Positions 41,786 through 49,220 of a stretch of 64,000 nt of DNA are shown in pieces. The stretch comes from Bartonella clarridgeiae ATCC 51734. Its GTDB lineage: Bacteria; Pseudomonadota; Alphaproteobacteria; Rhizobiales; Rhizobiaceae. Every line of letters starts with the position of its first letter. The first letter of the stretch is position 1. Location: assembly GCF_000518185.1 (NCBI RefSeq), contig NZ_JADC01000010.1, forward strand, positions 62,001-126,000, read 5' to 3'. The position numbers and the translations under genes were made by a program. Below the pieces are notes generated by a model that worked only from the letters and a program-made list of their open reading frames with translations, searched no databases and was not told where the DNA came from.

Positions 41786-43603
41786 TTATTCTCGCCACCA
41801 AGTTTGAAGGCGAGAGCCATATAATGATGTATATGCAGGATGTTTAAGATATGACCACCTTGCTATAAACTGTTTAGGTAAATGATAAAGCGGTATATAA
41901 TAACTGCCAGAAATCAGAATTCTATCCAAAGCACGCACTGCTGCAATGAACTCGGTATCTGAGCGTGCATCAAGTATTGCTGTTATCATAGCATCTATAG
42001 CGGGATCAGATGCTCCTGAAAAATTAAAACTTCCTTTCAAATTTCGAGAAACAGAAGCCCAACGATTTATTTGTTCATTACCTGGTGACAGAGAATTTTT
42101 TAATTTGCCAATAATCATATCATAATCAAATATCCCTAAGCGATTTTGATATTGGCTATCATCAACAGTTCTTATCTCAACATCAATACCAAGACGTGAT
42201 AAAGTACTCTGAAATGCAAGAGCAACTTTTTCTTCTTCAAATGCTTGAGTCATAATCTCAAATTTAAAAGGCAAACCATCAGGTGTGATAGCTTTATTGT
42301 TTTTTCTGGTAAAGCCTGCTTCTTTTAGAAGTTTCCAAGCCTTTTGAGCAGACTGACGCTCCATACCTGATCCATCTGTTTTAGGAATATGCCAACGTCC
42401 ATTCATTACTTCAGGAAGAACAGCACCAGGATAAGGCGCTAAAAGTTCTTTTTCCTTTTCACTTGCTGGTTTTCCAATAGATGAAAGAACAGATCCATCC
42501 CAATAGCCTTCTGTTCTAGTATAGATATCATTAAAAAGGTGATGGTTAACCCACTCAAAATCAAAAAGCATCGAAAGTGCTTGGCGTACTTTTCTATCTT
42601 TAAAAATAGAACGGCGTGTATTAAAAACAAAACCAATGAGATCGGCAGGTGTACCTTTCGAGAAATTTTCTTTTATAACCCGCCCTTCGCGAATAGCTGG
42701 AAAATTATAAGAAAGCTGCCAGCGACTTGGATTGGTTTCAATAAAAATATCAACAAGACCTTTTTTAAAAGCCTCAAAGTGTGCGGTATTATTGCGAAAA
42801 TATTCTATTTGAATGGTATCAAAATTATTTAAGCCCTTATTAACAGGGAGATCCTTGCCCCAATAATTGGGATTACGTTTATAAATAATCCGCTCTCCTG
42901 GATCAACATGCTCAATAATATAGGGACCACTTCCCGGAATTTTAACTAAGCCGTTTTTTTCAAAATCATCAACATTAATAGCATGCTTTGGTAATACTGG
43001 CATTACACTCGCCAAAAGAAGCGGAAATTCACGATCTTTTGAATGTGGAAAACGCATTTTAATACCATGAGAACCAATTTTTTCGATAGACTCTATACGT
43101 TTCATATATCGATCAAAGGGTGGCCTTCCTTTATCTTTTAGCAATTTGACTGTAAATAAAACATCTTCAACTGTTATATACTTTCCATCTGAAAAACGAG
43201 CTTTTGGATTAAGAAAAAAGATAATTTCAGTACGTTCATCATTTAGCTCAACTTTTTCTGCAAGAAGACTGTATAGCGTAAAAGCTTCATCCCGAGAACG
43301 TACCATCATTGTTTCATAAACAAGACCAGAAAATTGCTCATCAGACAACAGACCTCGCGCAGTTGTTCTAAAGCTACGGATAACAAATGGATTTAATCCA
43401 TTAAATGTCCCAACAACTCCATAGGTAATTTTTCCTTTTTTATTTGCATTAGGATCAGCATAAGGAAAATAGTCAAAATTATCTGATAATTTTGGTGTTC
43501 CGTGCATAGCGATACCATTCGCTATAGCACTACGACAACAAAGAAGAATTATAATTATAAAAGTCAAAAAAAATTTAAAATAACAAGAGCTATGACATAA
43601 CAT
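41786..43603 (-). CDS. ABC transporter periplasmic solute-binding protein, family 5 (peptide/oligopeptide type)
   Basis: A 605-residue family 5 extracellular solute-binding protein (DppA/OppA/YejA group). A signal peptide is visible (hydrophobic FFLTFIIIILLCC, cleavage near AIANG). Family landmarks are GLVYETMMVRS, NPKARFSDGKYITVEDVLFT, YIIEHVDPGERIIYKRNPNYWG, DRKVRQALSMLFDFEWVN and a C-terminal YIPLYHLPKQFIARW. Its length and the YFPYADPNANKKG start are closest to the YejA-like subgroup, which takes up peptides. No permease or ATPase gene is nearby, so it is an orphan that must use a transporter encoded elsewhere. The ligand cannot be read from sequence. Confidence 0.88.
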   Translation of the reverse strand: MLCHSSCYFKFFLTFIIIILLCCRSAIANGIAMHGTPKLSDNFDYFPYADPNANKKGKITYGVVGTFNGLNPFVIRSFRTTARGLLSDEQFSGLVYETMMVRSRDEAFTLYSLLAEKVELNDERTEIIFFLNPKARFSDGKYITVEDVLFTVKLLKDKGRPPFDRYMKRIESIEKIGSHGIKMRFPHSKDREFPLLLASVMPVLPKHAINVDDFEKNGLVKIPGSGPYIIEHVDPGERIIYKRNPNYWGKDLPVNKGLNNFDTIQIEYFRNNTAHFEAFKKGLVDIFIETNPSRWQLSYNFPAIREGRVIKENFSKGTPADLIGFVFNTRRSIFKDRKVRQALSMLFDFEWVNHHLFNDIYTRTEGYWDGSVLSSIGKPASEKEKELLAPYPGAVLPEVMNGRWHIPKTDGSGMERQSAQKAWKLLKEAGFTRKNNKAITPDGLPFKFEIMTQAFEEEKVALAFQSTLSRLGIDVEIRTVDDSQYQNRLGIFDYDMIIGKLKNSLSPGNEQINRWASVSRNLKGSFNFSGASDPAIDAMITAILDARSDTEFIAAVRALDRILISGSYYIPLYHLPKQFIARWSYLKHPAYTSLYGSRLQTWWRE

Positions 43604-43920
43604 AGAATTTTATTTTCATCATAATCAAAGGTGATTCTTTAATTCTATTTCATAGATGAGGATATTTTATGAATCAATTTGAAAAAAAGCTAATAAGATA
43701 AAAAAATATGCTATGCATAATACAAAAGAGTTAATTATTTATTTAATGAGCTTTCTTTTTCTAGATTTTACTTTTTTCTTTGTGTTAAATTAAAAAGAAT
43801 AAAAAAATACCATTCTGTAATTTAATTATACTTAATTGAAAATTATGTTTAATCTCCTATTTAGAAATTATTATATTTAGGAAATTATTCTAAAAGCGTA
43901 TTGAAAGGATTAACTTAATC
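43604..43920. other. Divergent intergenic stretch between the solute-binding protein and IalB-family genes
   Basis: About 315 AT-rich bases containing the promoters of both flanking genes. Long A/T runs (43680-43810) make -10 elements impossible to assign by eye. GAAAGGA (about 43901-43907) is the ribosome-binding site of the downstream gene. Nothing else seen. Confidence 0.4.
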
Positions 43921-44538
43921 ATGTCGCATAAAAATACTTACTTTTCTGTTTCAGTATTAGCTGGAGCTATTGCTTCTTTTCTTGTCATCCATACTCCAGC
44001 AAATGCACAGAGTTTATCTCAAGGGTGGTATAAAGTTTGCAATAAACAGCATGATGTTGATATTTGTAATACGATGAACACTGTTGTATCACATACCGGT
44101 CAGCCTTTGACAGCTATTAATTTAGTCGAAATAAAAGGCAAACAAAATGAAAAACGCATAGGTCTTCAAGTGCCTACGGGACGCTTGCTACCAGAAGGTG
44201 TTCATATTCAAATTGGGAATGATTTCTCTAAAAAGATTCCTTATGTTATTTGTAATGGAACGAGCTGTATTGCCAATGATGTTTTAGATGATAAACTAAT
44301 TTCTGCTATGAAAGCTGGCTCAAAAATGGTTATAACCACTGTTAATTTCCGCGGTACAGCCAATCCTATAGAATTTTCTCTTAAAGGATTCACTACCGCG
44401 TATACAGGTCCTGGTATAGACGAAAAGGCATTCCAACAAGAACAAACAAAATTGCAACAAGCTATTCAATCAAAACAAAAAGAGATTGAAGATCGTATGA
44501 GAGCTGAACAAGAAAAAGCAAAGAAAACAGCAAATTAA
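43921..44538 (+). CDS. Invasion-associated locus B (IalB) family protein
   Basis: A 205-residue secreted protein of the IalB family, named for a Bartonella bacilliformis locus that aids erythrocyte invasion. It has a signal peptide (cleavage near NAQS, about residue 30), the domain core (QGWYKVCNKQHDVDICNTMN, GRLLPEGVHIQIGNDFSKK, VICNGTSCIANDVLDD) with four cysteines likely to form two disulfides, and a charged coiled-coil tail (about 165-205, EQTKLQQAIQSKQKEIEDRM). Bartonella genomes carry more than one member; I cannot tell whether this is ialB itself or the paralogue, so no symbol is given. A role in host-cell entry is inference. Confidence 0.85.
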   Translation: MSHKNTYFSVSVLAGAIASFLVIHTPANAQSLSQGWYKVCNKQHDVDICNTMNTVVSHTGQPLTAINLVEIKGKQNEKRIGLQVPTGRLLPEGVHIQIGNDFSKKIPYVICNGTSCIANDVLDDKLISAMKAGSKMVITTVNFRGTANPIEFSLKGFTTAYTGPGIDEKAFQQEQTKLQQAIQSKQKEIEDRMRAEQEKAKKTAN

Positions 44539-44590
44539 AGAAAAGATTTGAAAAGTGTTTTAAAGGTATCTTTTGATATTTATTTGCTTA

Positions 44591-44648
44591 AATCGCTATA
44601 GAATATTATATAATTCTATAGCGATTCTTTATTATTTATTTTTTTGAG
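44591..44648. terminator. Strong hairpin terminator between the IalB-family gene and rne
   Basis: A perfect 14-bp inverted repeat, AATCGCTATAGAAT (44591-44604) and ATTCTATAGCGATT (44613-44626), with an 8-base loop, followed by a T-rich tract to 44645. It is well formed for the + strand gene upstream. Its T-rich tail overlaps the last codons of the shifted-frame rne extension on the minus strand. Confidence 0.85.
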
Positions 44649-44863
44649 AAAAAACCTTTGCGTTTCCACCAACCAATACGCCCAGTTTTTTTATCAGTTT
44701 CAGTTTCTACCCCTGATGATGTCACAACAGGTTCAATAGGTGGTGCTATTGTAACTGGAGAAGTTTGTTCAACATTTTTTTCGATTACAGGTTCTTGTTC
44801 TGTTATTTCAGTCGTTTGAACAAATTTCTTAGTCTCTTCTTTTCTTCGTGCCCTTAGCGTTGA
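44636..44863 (-). pseudogene. rne: Out-of-frame C-terminal continuation of RNase E
   Basis: If one base is gained in the 8-A run (plus-strand T run 44864-44871), the rne frame continues for 75 codons to a TAA at 44636-44638, without any stop. The translated tail is polar (KEETKKFVQTTEITEQEPVI) and ends TGRIGWWKRKGFFSKK. A WW-containing basic terminus of this type is, from memory, characteristic of RNase E in Rhizobiales. The full protein would be 877 residues. Whether this part is lost, or is restored by slippage or by correction of a sequence error, cannot be decided here. Confidence 0.75.
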
Positions 44864-47268
44864 TTTTTTTTGTTTATAGAAATCTCTTCATTCACTTCAT
44901 TTGCGAATTCATTTATTGCTTTTATTTTAGGTTTTCGATTAGATTTGGTGACTAATTTTTCTTCAACAAATTCTTCTTGTTTTGGTGTTGTTATATTTTT
45001 ATCCTTTACAAGGCTCCGTTTATTTTTTAAAGGCTCTGAAGACTTCACATTATGCTTTGTAGATTTAATAGCAACATGAGTTTTTATAATTTCATCTTGT
45101 TGTGTGCTGATTAAGTGCCTTTTATAACCACGAGTACCTTTATTAAACCCAACTGGTTCAGCAGCTGGAATATTATAATATTGGCGATATTCTGCTTTAA
45201 TTTCTTCTAAAGCTTGCTTGGCAAAATCCCCAATAGGTTCTGCATAAGGGACACGAAACTGATAATTATTATCCTGATTACGCCGACCTCCGCGGCGTCC
45301 ACGACGACGTCCACGACGACGAGTATCATCATCATTTTGAGTATTATCTTTATGAGCATCAGCAAGAATGCCATCGTTATTAGATTCAATTTTGTTGTTT
45401 TTACGCCGACGCCGTTTGTTATTTTCAACTGATGTTGTATCTTTAGTAGTTTTGCTTGTCATTAAGACAGTGTTTTTATCATTATCTTCGATAACCGTCG
45501 AAGTAAAAGAATTGCCCTTTGCTATTGAGCCTTTAGAAATAGCAAGATGTTGCGTTCCAATACTATCGTCCGCTTCAATATTAATACTAAGCCCAAAACG
45601 TGTTTCTAAATTAACAAGAATATTGCGTTTATGATTTAGTACATAAAGTGCTGTTGCTACGGATGTGCGTACAATAATATTATACTGTGAGTTGCGGAGA
45701 AGATACTCTTCAATTGAACGCATAACATGTAAAGCGATTGATGATTCAGAGCGTATATTTCCAGTTCCAGCGCAATGTGGGCAAGGTTGTGTAGTGCTTT
45801 CTAGAACAGATACACGAATACGTTGACGACTCATTTCCATAAGGCCAAAATGTGAAATATGACCAACCTGAATACGAGCGCGATCGTTCTTTAAACAATC
45901 TTTCAATTTTTTTTCTACAAGCTTAATATTACGGGTTTCTAGCATATCAATGAAATCAATCACAATTAAACCAGCGAGATCACGTAAACGTAATTGACGC
46001 GCTATTTCTTCTGCAGCTTCAAGATTGGTTTGTAATGCTGTTTTTTCAACAGAATGTTCTTTAGTAGAACGACCAGAGTTTACATCAATAGCAACGAGTG
46101 CTTCTGTTTGGTTAATGACAAGATAGCCTCCAGATTTTAAACTAACCTGCGGATGCAACATTTTATCAAGCTGAGTTTCGATATCATTATGCGCAAAAAT
46201 AGGAATAGGATTACGATAGGGTTGAACAACTTTTGCGTGACTTGGCATAAGCATGCGCATAAAGTCTTTAGCTTCACGATATCCTTGATCACCTGCAACA
46301 AGAATTTCATTAATATCTTTACTATAAAGATCACGAATAGAACGCTTTATAAGATTACTTTCTTCATGAATTAAACAAGGAGCGGTTGATTTAAGTGTCA
46401 AGGCGCGAATAGTATCCCATAACCGCATGAGGTATTCATAATCACGTTTAATTTCAGCTTTTGTTCTATTTGCTCCAGCTGTTCGTAAAATAACTCCCAT
46501 ACCTTTTGGAACCGCTAATTCTTTTACAATTTCTTTAAGACGTTTGCGATCTTGTATATTGGTGATCTTCCGTGAAATACCACCCCCCCGAGCTGTATTG
46601 GGCATTAAAACAGAATAGCGACCGGCTAGTGACAAATAAGTCGTAAGTGCTGCACCTTTATTACCACGTTCCTCTTTGATGACTTGGATTAATAAAATTT
46701 GACGACGTTTAATTACTTCCTGAATTTTATATTGACACCCCTGTTTACGCCGATAGGTAGGTAATTCTTCAAGTGCATCTTCTGCTCCAACCATTTCGAT
46801 GTCATCATTGGAAAAATCAGGTATTTCTTCGGCATCATCAGCTATAATTGTTTCAGATATGATATCATTTTCAATATCCGTTGCCATAAAACTATTGCTT
46901 TTATCTTTTTTTGTTTTCCTTAAGCTTTTTTTATTTTGGATTGTTTCCTCAATGGGATCATCCCCATAACTTTCGTTAATAACGGCCTTCTCTTCCTCAA
47001 GGAGAGCAAGACGATCGGCAACAGGAATTTGATAATAATCAGGGTGAATTTCTGCAAAGGTTAAAAAGCCATGACGGTTACCACCATACTCAACAAAAGC
47101 GGCTTGAAGTGATGGTTCTATACGCGTAATACGCGCTAAATAAATATTCCCTTTAAGTTGTTTTTTATGTTCTGACTCAAAGTCAAGTTCTTCAATTTTA
47201 TTATCGTGAACGACGACAACACGTGTTTCTTCTGGATGAGAGGCATCGATAAGCATTTTGTTTGACAT
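44854..47268 (-). CDS. rne: Ribonuclease E (frame ends early at an 8-A run)
   Basis: The essential endoribonuclease of mRNA decay and rRNA/tRNA processing. The 804-residue frame has the split S1 domain (GNIYLARITRIEPSLQAAFV, with an acidic insert at about residues 95-165, normal in alphaproteobacteria), the 5'-sensor/RNase H parts, the DNase I-like catalytic region (ALVAIDVNSGRS and IVIDFIDML hold the metal-binding Asp residues), the Zn-link CPHCAGTG and an Arg-rich RNA-binding segment (RRRGRRRGRRGGRR). It stops at 44854, just past an A8 run; the natural C-terminus continues in another frame. The catalytic half is intact. The gene appears to have a long leader of about 320 bases, reminiscent of the autoregulatory 5' UTR of E. 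coli rne. Confidence 0.93.
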   Translation of the reverse strand: MSNKMLIDASHPEETRVVVVHDNKIEELDFESEHKKQLKGNIYLARITRIEPSLQAAFVEYGGNRHGFLTFAEIHPDYYQIPVADRLALLEEEKAVINESYGDDPIEETIQNKKSLRKTKKDKSNSFMATDIENDIISETIIADDAEEIPDFSNDDIEMVGAEDALEELPTYRRKQGCQYKIQEVIKRRQILLIQVIKEERGNKGAALTTYLSLAGRYSVLMPNTARGGGISRKITNIQDRKRLKEIVKELAVPKGMGVILRTAGANRTKAEIKRDYEYLMRLWDTIRALTLKSTAPCLIHEESNLIKRSIRDLYSKDINEILVAGDQGYREAKDFMRMLMPSHAKVVQPYRNPIPIFAHNDIETQLDKMLHPQVSLKSGGYLVINQTEALVAIDVNSGRSTKEHSVEKTALQTNLEAAEEIARQLRLRDLAGLIVIDFIDMLETRNIKLVEKKLKDCLKNDRARIQVGHISHFGLMEMSRQRIRVSVLESTTQPCPHCAGTGNIRSESSIALHVMRSIEEYLLRNSQYNIIVRTSVATALYVLNHKRNILVNLETRFGLSINIEADDSIGTQHLAISKGSIAKGNSFTSTVIEDNDKNTVLMTSKTTKDTTSVENNKRRRRKNNKIESNNDGILADAHKDNTQNDDDTRRRGRRRGRRGGRRNQDNNYQFRVPYAEPIGDFAKQALEEIKAEYRQYYNIPAAEPVGFNKGTRGYKRHLISTQQDEIIKTHVAIKSTKHNVKSSEPLKNKRSLVKDKNITTPKQEEFVEEKLVTKSNRKPKIKAINEFANEVNEEISINKKNQR

Positions 47269-47841
47269 AAGTTAAAATCCTGAAGGCGACATGCATAACT
47301 TTATTCAAACCAACAGTACAACTATTTGCAAAAATAAAGGGCTGTCTGCCATAAAAAAAGGAGGCCGATGTAATAGAACAGACTCTTATACGCACACACA
47401 TTATAGCATTTGCTACTATTGTTTCTGTCTGTTTTATGTGACTCATATTTTTAAGTCTCCGGCAAAACAATTTCGAAAACAGTTCAGATAACCGAACCAA
47501 CGAATCTTAAATAACGCAATCCTACTTTATTAAGGAATAAAGACTTTTAAAAAGCCTAAATGCATAGTATGCGATAAACCTTTTAAAGACAACTTAACAT
47601 GAATTATCAATAAATTTGTCAATATTAGATCGTTACATCGCCTAAGAATCTTAAAATATTCTTTTATGTTGATATTGTGCTTTTGGCAAGTAATAATATA
47701 AATTCTGGACAATACAGTACAATATAATCACTGCATTAATTTGATTTTTTTAACATTTATGGCTAAAAAATTCAGCATTTAATTGAAAAATATAACGTAT
47801 ACTTTTAAATTAATAACGAATATGAAAAAAGCATTTCACTA
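47269..47841. other. Divergent intergenic region with a long rne leader
   Basis: About 570 bases between the rne and amidase starts. The best rne promoter lies more than 300 bases from the ATG, so most of 47269-47590 would be untranslated leader RNA. Open frames here lack coding character. On the amidase side TATAAT occurs at 47723-47728, but without a good -35 at the right distance. Confidence 0.45.
47594..47622 (-). promoter_or_regulatory. rne: Candidate rne promoter
   Basis: On the minus strand a perfect TTGACA (47622-47617) and TGTTAA (47599-47594) are separated by exactly 17 bases. It is the best sigma70-like match seen by eye upstream of rne. Transcription from here gives a leader of about 320 nucleotides. 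Confidence 0.5.
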
Positions 47842-49071
47842 ATGATTAAACGATTCTTTAACAAAAAGTCGAAAACTGATTATAGGAATGTTTTTTTACA
47901 TTTTGCATGCTATTTATTATTTTTTTTAATGTTTCAGCCTCATATTCAAGCCGCTAATGCATTAAAACTTATTAATTTGCGAACCATTAATGATAACTCA
48001 TCTACACGTATCATTGCAGTTTTTAATGCTGAACCAAATTTTCACTTACAGATTTTAGATACACCTACACGTTTAGTTATTAATTTACCCATAGTTGATT
48101 TTTCAATGCAGGATAAATCTCCAAATAACCAAAATATGTTGTCGGATATGCTATTGGATGTGCATTATGATTTTTCTGATATGCGAGCTTCACGCATTAT
48201 TTTCACGAGTAAAAACACTTTTGCTGTAAAGAATAGTAGAGTGGAAAAATTAGACAATGGCTTATGGCAAATATTAATTGACATTACTCAATGCTCACAG
48301 AAAAATTTTAATGAAATATTGAAAAATCAACAACAAATCTATCATAATATAACAACACAAATAAATCCAAAGAGTCATTTTCGTGTTGTTCTTGATCCTG
48401 GTCATGGTGGAATTGATAGCGGTGCACGAGGTATTACTGGAATTTTAGAAAAAAATATAACACTTATCTTTGCTCGTGCATTACGGGATGAATTAGAAAA
48501 AGACTCTAATATTCATGTCATTTTAACGCGTGACTCTGATGAATTTTTAAGATTAAGCGAAAGAGTCAAAAAAACAAAAGATTTTGATGCTGATCTTTTT
48601 ATATCTATCCATGCAGATAGTATTAACATTCATTCTTTTCGTGGAGCTACAGTATATACTCTTTCTGATAAAGCATCTGATGCGATTGCAAAATCTTTAG
48701 CTGATCATGAAAACAAAGTAGATCTTCTTTATGGATTAACAGCAGAAGAAATACCCGAAGTTACAGATATTTTAATTGATCTTACTCGACGTGAAACTCA
48801 GATATTCTCGATTAATTTCGCTGATCGCGTTATTTTAAACTTATCAAAGAGTAAAATCAATTTGATAAATAAACCTCATCGATACGCTGATTTTTTAGTT
48901 TTAAAAGCCTCAGATGTTCCTTCTATATTGATAGAAATAGGCTATTTATCTAATAAAGAGGATGAGAAATTATTAAATGATCCTCAATGGAGAAAGCGAA
49001 TGGCTGTTGCTATTGCTGATTCCATTCGCCAATTTGCAGCAGACCGACAGAAAATTATGGAATCGCTTTAA
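47842..49071 (+). CDS. amiC: N-acetylmuramoyl-L-alanine amidase (AMIN plus Amidase_3)
   Basis: A 409-residue periplasmic amidase that cleaves the stem peptide from peptidoglycan during cell separation. Order: signal peptide (hydrophobic about residues 13-31), AMIN domain (about 35-140, RLVINLPIVDFS) and the zinc Amidase_3 domain (about 180-400) with VVLDPGHGGIDSGARG, FISIHADSI and SILIEIGYLSNKEDE carrying the His/Glu ligands. The architecture is that of AmiC. It is followed by the PBP1A gene, a common pairing in alphaproteobacteria. The symbol is by architecture, not by proven orthology. Confidence 0.88.
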   Translation: MIKRFFNKKSKTDYRNVFLHFACYLLFFLMFQPHIQAANALKLINLRTINDNSSTRIIAVFNAEPNFHLQILDTPTRLVINLPIVDFSMQDKSPNNQNMLSDMLLDVHYDFSDMRASRIIFTSKNTFAVKNSRVEKLDNGLWQILIDITQCSQKNFNEILKNQQQIYHNITTQINPKSHFRVVLDPGHGGIDSGARGITGILEKNITLIFARALRDELEKDSNIHVILTRDSDEFLRLSERVKKTKDFDADLFISIHADSINIHSFRGATVYTLSDKASDAIAKSLADHENKVDLLYGLTAEEIPEVTDILIDLTRRETQIFSINFADRVILNLSKSKINLINKPHRYADFLVLKASDVPSILIEIGYLSNKEDEKLLNDPQWRKRMAVAIADSIRQFAADRQKIMESL

Positions 49072-49220
49072 ATATATGGAGAAATAAAGTAAACGATATT
49101 AATCTTAGTATGAAAAATAAATAATAATCTTGTATTTGTCTCAATTCAGTGAAAATTACATCCTATCAGGGATAAATGGTAAATAAAGTATGTTCCTTCT
49201 GATCAATTCTAAAGAAAGCG

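Noticed and set aside
45207-45432. Short ORFs on both strands inside rne (72-73 codons)
   Set aside because: They are shadows of the Arg-rich repeat-like coding segment of RNase E.
47201-47500. A 99-codon minus-strand ORF over the rne start
   Set aside because: It overlaps the rne start in another frame, has a Cys/Arg-rich random composition and no ribosome-binding site; better read as leader RNA.
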